NCBI RefSeq assembly: GCF_003594875.1
Contig: NZ_QZEY01000006.1
Location: 186,001-250,000, forward strand
Reading direction: 5' to 3'
Source: Bailinhaonella thermotolerans
GTDB taxonomy: Bacteria > Actinomycetota > Actinomycetes > Streptosporangiales > Streptosporangiaceae
Length of the DNA stretch: 64,000 nucleotides
In this document: piece after piece, positions 25,699 through 34,472 of the stretch
How positions within the stretch are numbered: position 1 is the first letter of the stretch
How the letters are laid out: the number at the start of each line of letters is the position of its first letter
Notes under the pieces: model-generated
The model's input: only the letters and a program-made list of their open reading frames with translations
Database searches by the model: none
What the model was told of the DNA's origin: nothing
Position numbers and translations under genes: made by a program

Positions 25699-26868
25699 AT
25701 GTCAGCGCCGCCCGCGCCGTGGCCCGCTCTGTCGAGGGAGGTGGTGGACCGGCTCAAGCCGTACATGGCCGCGATCTCCGAGGAGATGATCGAGGAGATC
25801 TACGCGGGCATCGCCGAGTACGCCCGGCCGGGCGACGAGGCGTACGGCCACCACATCCGGCTCGGCGTCGAGCAGGCCGTGCAGCAGTTCATGGTGTGGG
25901 TCCGGGAGCCGGAGAAGTCCCGGGAGCGGGTCGCCGAGGTGTTCCACACGCTGGGCAAGGTCGAGGCGGCCGAGGGGCGCAGCCTCGACTCGCTCCAGCA
26001 GGCGATGCGCACCGCGTCCCGCATCGCCTGCCGCCGCCTCACCGAGGAGTGCGAGCGCCTGAACCTGACCACGCGCACGGTGGGCGCGCTCGCCGAGGCG
26101 ATCTTCGTGTTCCTGGACGAGATCGCCGCCGCGGCCTCCGAGGGGTACGCCAAGATGCGCGCCCGCTCCGCCGGGGAGATGGAGCGCCGCCGCCTGCGCC
26201 TGCTCGACCTCCTGCTCGCCGAGCCCGCCGCCCCGCGCGACGCCGTCGCCGAGCTGGCCCGCCTGGCCCAGTGGCAGGTCCCGCGCACGGTCGCGGCGGT
26301 GGCGCTGGACGAGGCCGGATTCCAGATGCCCGCCCTCCCCGCCGACGTCCTGTCCGACCTGGGCCGGGCGCAGCCCTGCCTGATCGTGCCCGACCCCGAC
26401 GGGCCCGGCCGCCCGCAGATGCTCGACCGCGCCCTGCGCGGCTGGCGCGCCGCCGTCGGCCCGACCATGCCCGTCTCCAGGGCCGCCCGCTCCCTCCACT
26501 GGGCCAGGCTGGGCCTCCAGCTCGCGCGGAGGGACGCGGGGGCCAACGGCTCGGGCGTCTTCCGCTGCCAGGACCACATGATCGACCTGATCGTGCACAA
26601 CTCCGAGGAACTGGTGGACCTCCTGGCCGCCACCCGCCTGGCCCCGCTGGCCGACCTGCGCCCCCACCAGCGCGACCGGCTGTCGGAGACGCTGCTCGCC
26701 TGGCTCCAGCACAGCCGGGGCGCACCCGAGATCGCCGCCCGCCTCCACGTCCACCCGCAGACCGTCCGCTACCGCCTGCGCCGGATCGAGGAGCTGTTCG
26801 GCGACCAGCTCCAGGACCCCGACACCCGCTTCGAGCTGGAGGTCGTCCTCCGCGCCCGGCGCGACTGA
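25699..26868 (+). CDS. PucR-type helix-turn-helix regulator
   Basis: A 389-residue regulator of the actinobacterial PucR/CdaR kind. Residues ~1-165 form a helical sensor-like region with the RsbRD-like layout (AYGHHIRLGVEQAVQQFMVWV, SLDSLQQAMRTASRIACRR), residues ~165-320 a GGDEF-related/linker region, and the C-terminus has the PucR HTH: LSETLLAWLQHSRGAPEIAARL, HVHPQTVRYRLRRIEELFG. GGGGAGG precedes the ATG. Such proteins often control nearby amino-acid, purine or secondary pathways; the signal is unknown. A perfect palindrome lies upstream at 25585-25602. Confidence 0.85.
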   Translation: MSAPPAPWPALSREVVDRLKPYMAAISEEMIEEIYAGIAEYARPGDEAYGHHIRLGVEQAVQQFMVWVREPEKSRERVAEVFHTLGKVEAAEGRSLDSLQQAMRTASRIACRRLTEECERLNLTTRTVGALAEAIFVFLDEIAAAASEGYAKMRARSAGEMERRRLRLLDLLLAEPAAPRDAVAELARLAQWQVPRTVAAVALDEAGFQMPALPADVLSDLGRAQPCLIVPDPDGPGRPQMLDRALRGWRAAVGPTMPVSRAARSLHWARLGLQLARRDAGANGSGVFRCQDHMIDLIVHNSEELVDLLAATRLAPLADLRPHQRDRLSETLLAWLQHSRGAPEIAARLHVHPQTVRYRLRRIEELFGDQLQDPDTRFELEVVLRARRD

Positions 26869-26994
26869 TCCGCGCCCGTCCCGGCGGCCGATCGGTCCCG
26901 GCCGCGTGCCGGATGACCTCGGCGTTCGCCCCGGCGGCCGGGGGTCCCCCCGCGCCCGCGGGTGTGAAACCGGTGGGGCGGGAACCGGGTTGGC

Positions 26995-28734
26995 ATGCGG
27001 TATCACGCGCTGGCCTGTGACTACGACGGGACGATCGCGCACGGCGGGACCGTGGGCGAGGAGACGATCGGGGCGCTGGAGAGGGTTTCGCGATCGCGGC
27101 GGAAGCTCATCCTCGTCACCGGGCGGGAGCTGGACGACCTCTTCCGGGTGTTCCCGCACTGCGACCTGTTCGACCTGATCGTCGCGGAGAACGGAGGCGT
27201 GCTGTACGAGCCGGCCCACCGGACCGTACAGCCGCTGGCGGCGCCCCCGCCGCCGGCGTTCGTGGAGCGGCTGCGCGCCGAGTGCGCCTCGCCGCTCGGG
27301 GTGGGGCACGTGATCGTGGCCACGCGCGAGCCGTACGACAAGGCGGTGCTGGAGGCGATCCGGGACATGGGGCTGGAGCTCCACGTGATCTACAACAAGG
27401 GCGCGGTGATGGTGCTGCCGCCCGGGGTGAACAAGGCGAGCGGGCTGGCGGCCGCGCTGGAGCGGCTGAACATGTCGCCGCACAACGTCGTCGGGGTGGG
27501 CGACGCGGAGAACGACCACGCCTTCCTGTCCGCCGCCGAGTGCGGGGTGGCCGTCGCCGACGCGCTCCCCTCGCTCAAGGACGCCTGCGACCTGGTGCTG
27601 GCCCGGCCCGACGGGCAGGGCGTGACCGAGCTGGCCGAACGTCTCCTGGACGACGACCTCGCGGACGTGGACGTCTCCCGCTGGGACGTCGTGCTGGGCC
27701 ACACGCGCGACGAGTCGGAGGTACGGCTGGCGCCGTACGGCTCGGGCGTGGTCGTGGCGGGGCCGTCGGGGAGCGGCAAGTCCACGGCGGCGACGGCGCT
27801 GCTGGAACGGCTCACCTCGCGCGGGTACCAGTGCTGCATCATCGACCCCGAGGGCGACTACGCGGAGTACCCCGACGCGAACGTGCTGGGCGACCCCGAG
27901 CGGGTGCCGACGGTGGAGGAGGCGCTGCGGCTGCTGGAGCCGCCCCGGCAGAGCCTGGTGGTGAACCTGCTGGGCATGCCGCTGCGCGACCGGCCGGCCT
28001 TCTGCGCCGAGCTGCTGCCCCGGCTCGCCGGGCTGCGCGCCCGGCTGGGCCATCCGCACTGGGTGATCCTCGACGAGGCCCACCATCTGCTCCCCGCCGA
28101 GCTGGGCGAGATCCCGCTGCGCTCTCCCGAGGACGTCGGCGCGCTCCTGATGATCACCGTGCACCCGGAGTCGATCAGCCCCGCCGCCCTCACGCAGGTG
28201 GACACCGTGGTCGCCGTCGGGGACGACCCCGAGCGGACCCTGTCCGCGTTCGCGGGCGCCCTGGACCGCCCCGCGCCGGAGCCCGCGCCCGGCTGGGACG
28301 ACGCCGACCTGGTCCTGTGGCGTACGGCCGAGGGCGCGGCCCAGGCGGTGCGGCTGCTGCCGGCCCGGGTGCAGCGGACCCGGCACCGCCGCAAGTACGC
28401 CGCGGGCACGATGTCGCGGGACAAGAGCTTCTACTTCACCGGCCCGGACGACCGGCTGAAGCTGCGGGCGCGCAACCTCGACATGTTCCTGGAGCTGGCC
28501 GAGGGCGTGGACGACGAGACCTGGCTGCACCACCTGGAACGCGGCGACTACTCGTCCTGGATCCGCGACAAGGTCGGCGACGACGAGCTGGCCGGGCACG
28601 TCGCCGAGGTGGAGCGCGCGGGCGGCGACCCCCGCGAGACCCGTGAGCGCGTGGCCGACCTGGTCAACCGCCGCTACACCCTCCCGGCCGAGCCCACCGA
28701 CTACGACCCCGACCACGACGACGACACCCGCTGA
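26995..28734 (+). CDS. HAD phosphatase fused to HerA-like P-loop ATPase
   Basis: A 579-residue two-enzyme protein. Residues 1 to ~225 are a HAD-IIB phosphatase: DYDGT (9-13) is motif I, LVTGR motif II, a lysine in NKASGLAAALERL motif III, and GVGDAENDHAFL motif IV. Residues ~235-420 form a DUF87/HerA-type ATPase: Walker A GPSGSGKS (256-263, K262) and Walker B VILDEAHH (D360-E361). The C-terminal ~130 residues (KSFYFTGPDDRLKLRARN, EGVDDETWLHHLERGDYSSW) resemble the tail of other such HAD fusions and may be regulatory. No nuclease or membrane segment is seen. Function is unknown; a phosphatase gated by an ATP-driven ring is inference. Confidence 0.82.
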   Translation: MRYHALACDYDGTIAHGGTVGEETIGALERVSRSRRKLILVTGRELDDLFRVFPHCDLFDLIVAENGGVLYEPAHRTVQPLAAPPPPAFVERLRAECASPLGVGHVIVATREPYDKAVLEAIRDMGLELHVIYNKGAVMVLPPGVNKASGLAAALERLNMSPHNVVGVGDAENDHAFLSAAECGVAVADALPSLKDACDLVLARPDGQGVTELAERLLDDDLADVDVSRWDVVLGHTRDESEVRLAPYGSGVVVAGPSGSGKSTAATALLERLTSRGYQCCIIDPEGDYAEYPDANVLGDPERVPTVEEALRLLEPPRQSLVVNLLGMPLRDRPAFCAELLPRLAGLRARLGHPHWVILDEAHHLLPAELGEIPLRSPEDVGALLMITVHPESISPAALTQVDTVVAVGDDPERTLSAFAGALDRPAPEPAPGWDDADLVLWRTAEGAAQAVRLLPARVQRTRHRRKYAAGTMSRDKSFYFTGPDDRLKLRARNLDMFLELAEGVDDETWLHHLERGDYSSWIRDKVGDDELAGHVAEVERAGGDPRETRERVADLVNRRYTLPAEPTDYDPDHDDDTR

Positions 28735-28761
28735 GCCCGCCGTCCTCACGACGCGTCCCCC

Positions 28762-29256
28762 GTGCCGTACGGCGGGCGCGGCGCGAGGTCCGTGCCGCCG
28801 TACGGCCGGCGCGAGGTCCGTGCCGCCGTACGGCCGGCGCGAGGTCCGTGCCGCCGTACGGCCGGCGCGAGGTCCGTGCCGCCGTACGGCCGGCGCGAGG
28901 TCCGTGCCGCCGTACGGCCGGCGCGAGGTCCGTGCCGCCGTACGGCCGGCGCGAGGTCCGTGCCGCCGTACGGCCGGCGCGAGGTCCGTGCCGCCGTACG
29001 GCCGGCGCGAGGTCCGTGCCGCCGTACGGCCGGCGCGAGGTCCGTGCCGCCGTACGGCCGGCGCGAGGTCCGTGCCGCCGTACGGCCGGCGCGAGGTCCG
29101 TGCCGCCGTACGGCCGGCGCGAGGTCCGTGCCGCCGTACGGCCGGCGCGAGGTCCGTGCCGCCGTACGGCCGGCGCGAGGTCCGTGCCGCCGTACGGCCG
29201 GCGCGAGGTCCGTGCCGCCGTACGGCCGGCGCGAGGTCCGTGCCGCCGTACGGCCG
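28762..29256. repeat. Perfect 28-bp tandem repeat array, 16 exact units
   Basis: Sixteen identical head-to-tail 28-bp units occupy 28792-29239. A 30-bp variant unit precedes them (28762-28791) and a partial unit follows (29240-29256). Each unit has the palindromic core GCCGTACGGCCGGC and there is no unique DNA between units, so it is a minisatellite rather than a CRISPR. It lies between the stop of the HAD-ATPase gene (+) and the stop of a methyltransferase gene (-). All frames through it are open because 28 is not a multiple of three and the unit has no stops, so the apparent PYG-rich proteins are artefacts. The remaining bases of the 572-bp gap contain two more GTACGG cores. Confidence 0.95.
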
Positions 29257-29306
29257 TGCCCGCCGTACGGCCAGGGGGCGGCCGGCGCGGCGCGGCTCGG
29301 CGCGGC

Positions 29307-30128
29307 TCAGGTGAGGGCGCCGACCCCGGCGAGGAAGACGCCCTGGCCGGTCGGCGGAGGGGCGTCGGCGCGCCACCGCTGGGCCGGGACCAGGCCCGGG
29401 TCGAGCAGTTCGAAGCCCTTGAAGAAGGCGGCGATCTCGGCCGGGGACCGCAGGTGCATGTTCGCGGTGCTGCGCCGCCACGCCTCGGCGGCGGCGGCCG
29501 CTCCCCCGGGGTTGCCGCCGGGGCTGGCGTGGGTGATGACCAGGTGGCTGCCCGGCGGCATCGCGGCGCGGAAGGTGTCCAGGACGCCCATGGGGTCCTC
29601 CTCGTCGGAGACGAAGTGCAGCACCGCCACGAACAGCACCGCGACGGGCTCGCCCAGCTCGAACATCGCCGCGACGCTCGGGTCGGCCAGGATCGCGGCC
29701 GGGTCGCGCACGTCGCCCTGGATCACCCGGGTGTGCGCGTCGCCCGCGAGGAGGGCGCGGCCGTGGGAGAGCACGATGGGGTCGTTGTCCACGTAGACGA
29801 CGTGGCTGTCCGGCTGCGCGGCGCGGGCGATCTCGTGCACGTTGCCCTGGGTGGGCAGGCCGGCCCCCAGGTCGAGGAAGTACCGGATGCCCAGGTCGCC
29901 GGCCAGGTGGGTGACCGCGCGGCGCAGGAAGGCCCGGTTGTCCTTGACGGCGGCCAGGACCTCGGGCGCGGCGGCGATCACCCGGTCGCCGGCGGCGCGG
30001 TCGGCCGCGAAGTTGTCCTTGCCGCCCAGGAAGTAGTCGTACATGCGGGCGGGGCTGGGCACGTCGGGATCGATCTCGGCGGTGGGCGCGGCCTGCGGGA
30101 TCTCCGACCAACGGGGGAAGCGGGTCAT
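29307..30128 (-). CDS. SAM-dependent methyltransferase, DUF574/Methyltransf_19 family
   Basis: A 273-residue class I methyltransferase of the type abundant in Streptomyces and Streptosporangiales. The opening SPARMYDYFLGGKDNFAADR is the diagnostic N-terminal motif, followed by SAM motif I FLDLGAGLPTQGN, acidic VYVDNDPIVL, VIQGDVRDP and VLFVAVLHFVSDEEDP. ATG at 30128 is chosen from this conserved N-terminus; the frame stays open upstream into the MarR gene. It lies 80 bp downstream of MarR on the same strand, and its stop faces the tandem array. Targets of this family are mostly unknown. Confidence 0.9.
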   Translation of the reverse strand: MTRFPRWSEIPQAAPTAEIDPDVPSPARMYDYFLGGKDNFAADRAAGDRVIAAAPEVLAAVKDNRAFLRRAVTHLAGDLGIRYFLDLGAGLPTQGNVHEIARAAQPDSHVVYVDNDPIVLSHGRALLAGDAHTRVIQGDVRDPAAILADPSVAAMFELGEPVAVLFVAVLHFVSDEEDPMGVLDTFRAAMPPGSHLVITHASPGGNPGGAAAAAEAWRRSTANMHLRSPAEIAAFFKGFELLDPGLVPAQRWRADAPPPTGQGVFLAGVGALT

Positions 30129-30208
30129 GATCGGGAACGTAGCACCGGCGGGCGGACGGCGAAGGGACCTTCCGGACATCCAACCGGAAACCCTTCTTAC
30201 CCGGCGGG

Positions 30209-30685
30209 TCAGGAGACGTCGAGCTCCCGGTCCTCGCCGGACTCGGCGACGTCGGCCTCCAGCGCGGCGTACACCTCGTCCATGATCCGGGCCAGGTCCC
30301 GCAACGTGCCGGTGTCGAGGCGGTGCAGGACGCGCCGCTTGCGCTCGCGCCCGGCGTCGGAGACCTCCTGGATCACCCGCAGGCCCTCCCCGGTCATCTC
30401 GACCCGGCGGACGCGCCGGTCGCTGGGGTCCTCGCGGCGCCGGACGAGGCCGCGGGCGACGAGGCGGTCCACGATGCCGGTGGCGGTGGCCAGGCCGACG
30501 CCGAGGCGGCGGGCGAGGTCGTTGGCCGGGACGCTGTCCTCCATCTGGAGCACCATCAGCACCTTGAGCTGCTGCATCGTCAGATCCAGCGCCATCAGCC
30601 CGACCGACCGCTCCCGCGCGCTCAGGCGGAGGAACTGCCGCTCCGACCGCTCGATGGCGTCGATCAGCGCGTCCTTCTCTTCCAT
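30209..30685 (-). CDS. MarR family regulator
   Basis: A 158-residue winged-helix dimer protein. LTMQQLKVLMVLQMEDSVPANDLARRLGVGLATATGIVDRLVARGLVRRREDPSDRRVRRVEMTGEG is the canonical MarR DNA-binding domain with the DxRxxR wing, followed by the long C-terminal dimer helices and an acidic tail. I start it at the ATG with GAGAGG five bases before; a GTG two codons upstream is possible. It is divergent from the RND transporter across 190 bp, the usual arrangement for a regulator of a drug pump. Confidence 0.88.
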   Translation of the reverse strand: MEEKDALIDAIERSERQFLRLSARERSVGLMALDLTMQQLKVLMVLQMEDSVPANDLARRLGVGLATATGIVDRLVARGLVRRREDPSDRRVRRVEMTGEGLRVIQEVSDAGRERKRRVLHRLDTGTLRDLARIMDEVYAALEADVAESGEDRELDVS

Positions 30686-30875
30686 CAACACCTCTCTGTG
30701 CCCGGCTAAAGGTACCCGCTCCGGAACTGATGCAACGCCTCGCCCGTATAGTCAGTGTGGAGCGAAGTAATTTGCCGCTCCCGCGCCCGGACGGCGCGAG
30801 CCGTACAGCCGCGCCCTCAGGGCACACCGTGTCATACGCACAACCGTGTCATCCGCACAACACGAGGACATCCCC

Positions 30876-33800
30876 ATGTCGAAGCTGGCCGGGCTCAGCC
30901 TTGCCAACCGCAGCCTGATCGCGCTGGCGACCATCCTGGTCATGGCGTTCGGGTTCGTGGCGACCGCCTCCCTGCGGCAGGAGCTCATCCCCTCGCTGGA
31001 GTTCCCGATCGCCGCCGTCGCCACGCCGTACCAGGGGGCCTCCCCCGATGTCGTGGAGCGTGAGGTCACCGAGCCCATCGAGAACGCGATCAAGGGCGTC
31101 GAGGGACTGGAGACGATCACCTCCACCTCCCGGACGGGCATGTCCAGCGTCCAGGTGGAGCTGGCGTACGGCACCGACCTGGACCGGGCCGTGCAGGAGA
31201 TCCAGCAGGCCATCGGCCGCATCTCCGGGCGGCTGCCGGACAACGTGGACCCCGTCGTCCAGGCCGGCAGCTTCGACGACTTCCCGGTGATCCAGATGGC
31301 GGCCAGCGCGGGCATGACCCAGCAGGAGCTGTCCCGCAGGCTGGAGAGCGCCGTCGTCCCCGCGCTCAAGGGCATCGAGGGCGTGCGCGACGCGACCGTC
31401 ACCGGCGTGCGCAAGCAGGAGGTCTCGATCCTGCTCGACCCGGAGAAGCTGTTCGACAAGGGCCTGAACAACCAGACGGTGACGCAGGCCCTGCAGGCCA
31501 ACGGCCTGGTCCTGCCCGGCGGCAGCCTCGACGCGAACGGCCGCGCCCTGTCCATCGACGTGGGCCGCTCCTTCCGCTCCGTCAAGGACATCGAGAACAT
31601 CTACCTCGCCCCGGCGCCCTCCCCCATGATCCCCGGGCTGCCGCCGCAGGCGCCGAAGAAGCCGGTCAAGCTCGCCGACGTGGCCACCGTACGGATGATC
31701 GAGGCCAAGGCCACGGCGTACACCCGCACGAACGGCCAGCCCACGCTGGGCATCTCGGTCACCAAGACCCGCGACGGCAACACCGTGCAGATCTCCGAGG
31801 AGATCCGCGAGAAGGTCGCCGAGCTGCGCACCACGCTCGGCCCGGGCGCGGACCTCACCGTGATCACCGACCAGGCCCCCTTCATCCAGGAGTCGATCGA
31901 GGGGCTGACGCACGAGGGCCTGCTCGGCCTGATCTTCGCGGTGGTCGTGATCCTGCTGTTCCTGTTCTCCTTCAGGTCCACCCTCGTGACCGCCGTGTCG
32001 ATCCCGTTGTCGCTGCTCATCGCGATGATCGGGTTGTACGCCGGGGACCACTCGCTGAACATCCTCACGCTGGGCGGCCTGACCATCGCCGTCGGCCGCG
32101 TGGTGGACGACTCGATCGTGGTCCTGGAGAACATCAAGCGACATCTGGAGTACGGCGAGGCGCGCGGACCGGCGATCCTCACGGCGGTGCGCGAGGTGAC
32201 CGGCGCGGTCACCGCCTCGACGATCACCACGGTCGCCGTGTTCCTGCCGATCGGCCTGGTCGGCGGGCAGGTCGGCGAGCTGTTCCGGCCGTTCGCGGTG
32301 GCGGTGACGATCGCGCTGCTGGCCTCCCTGCTCGTGTCGCTCACGATCATCCCGGTGCTGGCGTACTGGTTCCTCAAGCCCGGCCGCGCGGTCCTCAAGG
32401 CGCTGGACAAGGCCGGCGACGACCCCGCCGCGCGTGAGGCCGCCGTCCGCGAGATCCGGGCGCGCGCCGACGAGAAGGAGCGGCGCAGCCTCCTGCAGCG
32501 GTCCTACGTGCCGGTGATCCGCTTCGCCGTACGCCACAAGGTGATCACGATCGTGGTCGCCCTGGTGATCTTCGTGGGGACGTTCGGGCTGACCTCCGGG
32601 CTCAAGACCGACTTCCTCGGCGACGCGGGCGCGAACACGCTCAACGTCACCCAGCAGATGCCGGCCGGCACGTCCCTGGCGGCCACCGACGCCGCCGCCC
32701 GCAAGGTCGAGCAGGCCGTCAGAGAGCTGGACGGGGTCGACAACTACCAGGTCACCGTGGGCGGCAACGGCGGCGGCGTGTTCGGCGGGGGCGGCGGCAA
32801 CCGCGCCCGGTACACCATCAACACCAAGCCGGACATCGACCAGACGGCGTTCGAGGACTCGCTGCGGCGCAAACTGGCCGGGCTCGACGGCGTGGGCACG
32901 CTCCAGATCAGCGAGGCCGGCGGCGGCGGGTTCGGCACCTCGATCGAGGTGCTGGTCCAGGCGCCCGACCAGGAGAGCCTGGAGGCGGCGACCGCGCAGG
33001 TGGTGACGGCGGTCAAGGGCGTCCAGGGCACCGCGGACGTGGCCAGCGACCTGGCCGCGGAGGAGCCGGGCGTCTCGGTGACCCCGGACCGGCGCAAGGC
33101 GGCCGAGGCGGGCCTGAGCGACGCCCAGATCGCCCAGGCCGTGCAGACGGCGCTGAACGGCACCCGCCAGAGCGCGCTGGTCGGCGGCGAGCAGCGCGAC
33201 GTGTACCTGCGCTCGGGCGTGGTGCCGGAGACGGCGGCCGACCTGCGCAAGCTCGACATCACCTCGCCGACCGGCAAGACCGTGGACCTGGAGGACGTCG
33301 CGACGGTGCGCGAGGTGCGCCGCCCGACGCAGCTCAGCCGCGTGGACGGCGAGCGGGCCGCCAAGGTGACGGCCAAGCCGGAGGGCCGCGACCTCGGGAC
33401 CGTCACGGCCGACCTGACCGAGCGCGTGAACGCGCTGACCCTGCCGCAGGGCGCCAAGGCCTCCATCGGCGGCGTCAGCGCCGACCAGCAGGAGTCCTTC
33501 GCCCAGCTCGGCATCGCCCTGCTGGCCGCGATCGCCATCGTGTTCCTGGTGATGGTGGCCACGTTCCGCAGCCTGATCCAGCCGCTCATCCTGCTCGTGT
33601 CGGTGCCGTTCGCGGCCACCGGCGCGCTGGGCCTGCTGCGGATCACCGACACGCCCATGGGCGTCGCGGCGATCATCGGCATGCTCATGCTGGTCGGCAT
33701 CGTCGTGACCAACGCCATCGTGCTCATCGACCTCATCAACCAGTATCGCGCCGAGGGCATGGGCATCCGGGAGGCCGTGATCGAGGGCGGCCGGCACCGC

Positions 33801-34082
33801 CTGCGGCCGATCCTGATGACGGCGGTCGCCACGATCTGCGCGCTGCTGCCGATGTCGCTCGGCCTGACCGGCGGCGGGGTGTTCATCTCGCAGCCGCTCG
33901 CGGTGGTCGTGATCGGCGGCCTGGTGAGCTCCACGCTGCTCACGCTGGTGCTCGTCCCGACCCTCTACACGCTGGTCGAGGAGGTAAAGGAACGGGCCCG
34001 CCGCGGGCGCGGGCGCCGCCGCCCGCAGGAGCCCGGTCCGGCGGCCGAGAGCGCGCGTCCGGAGCTCGCCGCGCGCGCCTGA
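30876..34082 (+). CDS. RND superfamily efflux transporter (SwrC/AcrB-like)
   Basis: A 1068-residue inner-membrane pump with the duplicated RND plan: one helix, a large extracellular porter loop, six helices, then the same again. GGLTIAVGRVVDDSIVVLENIKRHLEYGEARG is the proton-relay helix with its two aspartates, and MGVAAIIGMLMLVGIVVTNAIVLIDLINQY is the matching second half. GGNGGGVFGGGGG is a flexible loop in the second porter domain. No membrane-fusion protein or outer-membrane channel is nearby, as for SwrC of Bacillus. I choose the ATG at 30876, before the conserved MSKLAGLSLANRSL. It ends at a strong terminator (34096). Confidence 0.9.
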   Translation: MSKLAGLSLANRSLIALATILVMAFGFVATASLRQELIPSLEFPIAAVATPYQGASPDVVEREVTEPIENAIKGVEGLETITSTSRTGMSSVQVELAYGTDLDRAVQEIQQAIGRISGRLPDNVDPVVQAGSFDDFPVIQMAASAGMTQQELSRRLESAVVPALKGIEGVRDATVTGVRKQEVSILLDPEKLFDKGLNNQTVTQALQANGLVLPGGSLDANGRALSIDVGRSFRSVKDIENIYLAPAPSPMIPGLPPQAPKKPVKLADVATVRMIEAKATAYTRTNGQPTLGISVTKTRDGNTVQISEEIREKVAELRTTLGPGADLTVITDQAPFIQESIEGLTHEGLLGLIFAVVVILLFLFSFRSTLVTAVSIPLSLLIAMIGLYAGDHSLNILTLGGLTIAVGRVVDDSIVVLENIKRHLEYGEARGPAILTAVREVTGAVTASTITTVAVFLPIGLVGGQVGELFRPFAVAVTIALLASLLVSLTIIPVLAYWFLKPGRAVLKALDKAGDDPAAREAAVREIRARADEKERRSLLQRSYVPVIRFAVRHKVITIVVALVIFVGTFGLTSGLKTDFLGDAGANTLNVTQQMPAGTSLAATDAAARKVEQAVRELDGVDNYQVTVGGNGGGVFGGGGGNRARYTINTKPDIDQTAFEDSLRRKLAGLDGVGTLQISEAGGGGFGTSIEVLVQAPDQESLEAATAQVVTAVKGVQGTADVASDLAAEEPGVSVTPDRRKAAEAGLSDAQIAQAVQTALNGTRQSALVGGEQRDVYLRSGVVPETAADLRKLDITSPTGKTVDLEDVATVREVRRPTQLSRVDGERAAKVTAKPEGRDLGTVTADLTERVNALTLPQGAKASIGGVSADQQESFAQLGIALLAAIAIVFLVMVATFRSLIQPLILLVSVPFAATGALGLLRITDTPMGVAAIIGMLMLVGIVVTNAIVLIDLINQYRAEGMGIREAVIEGGRHRLRPILMTAVATICALLPMSLGLTGGGVFISQPLAVVVIGGLVSSTLLTLVLVPTLYTLVEEVKERARRGRGRRRPQEPGPAAESARPELAARA

Positions 34083-34095
34083 TCACCGTCCCCGC

Positions 34096-34144
34096 GATCT
34101 CGCAGGAACCCCGGTGTCACCGGGGTTCCCGCGAGATCTTTTTT
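34096..34144 (+). terminator. Strong intrinsic terminator after the RND gene
   Basis: A ~20-bp hairpin with arms GATCTCGC-A-GGAACCCCGG and the matching complement, with one internal mismatch and a GTGTCAC top, is followed by TTTTTT at 34139-34144. It begins 14 bases after the RND stop codon. It ends that transcript and insulates the riboswitch-controlled gene downstream. Confidence 0.92.
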
Positions 34145-34310
34145 ATGCGCCGAACCGTGATGTGACGGAGATCGACGATCTTTTCCGGACCGTGATACGA
34201 CGCCGTGATCGCCGGAGTGGCAAGGTAGATCCTTTTTGGATTTTACCTATCCCGTTTTGGCAAATCGGGCGAAACGTTATTACAGTTCCGGACACAGGTC
34301 GGGTGTACGC

Positions 34311-34450
34311 CTTCGTCGGAGGCGCCCGGCCGACCGCCGAGTCCCGCGTCAGCGGGAGCCGGGGACCCAGGTTCCATTGGGGTGAATCCGCACGTCAGCG
34401 GTAGGGCTACTCCTGGCCCGAACCCGTCAGCTAACCCGGTAGGCGGCCAA
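34311..34450 (+). ncRNA. c-di-AMP riboswitch (ydaO/yuaA class)
   Basis: The leader contains the conserved blocks of the actinobacterial ydaO motif in order: GAGTCCCGCGTCAGCGGGAG, CCGGGGACCCAGG, GGGGTGAATCCG, GTAGGGCTACTCC and CCGAACCCGTCAGCTAACC followed by CGGTAGGCGG. This class binds cyclic di-AMP and normally lowers expression when the messenger is abundant. The gene 20-odd bases downstream is a CHAP-domain wall hydrolase, the classic target in this phylum. AGGAGGAG and a T7 run lie between aptamer and ATG, so the switch may act through the ribosome site or by termination. The limits are approximate. The preceding 34145-34310 stretch is unusually A/T-rich and probably holds the promoter; TATTAC at 34278 is a weak -10 candidate. 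Confidence 0.92.
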
Positions 34451-34472
34451 GGAGGAGCAACGGCTTTTTTTC

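Noticed and set aside
28762-29256. CRISPR-like array with 28-bp repeats
   Set aside because: The units are directly contiguous with no spacers and no cas genes are nearby; it is a tandem minisatellite.
28643-29314. Open frames encoding PYGRREVRAAV-type repeat proteins through the array
   Set aside because: A 28-bp unit without stops keeps every frame open; there is no start signal or flanking coding character.
34114-34404. A 96-codon open frame between the RND gene and the CHAP gene
   Set aside because: It overlaps the terminator and the c-di-AMP aptamer; its composition is explained by conserved RNA elements.
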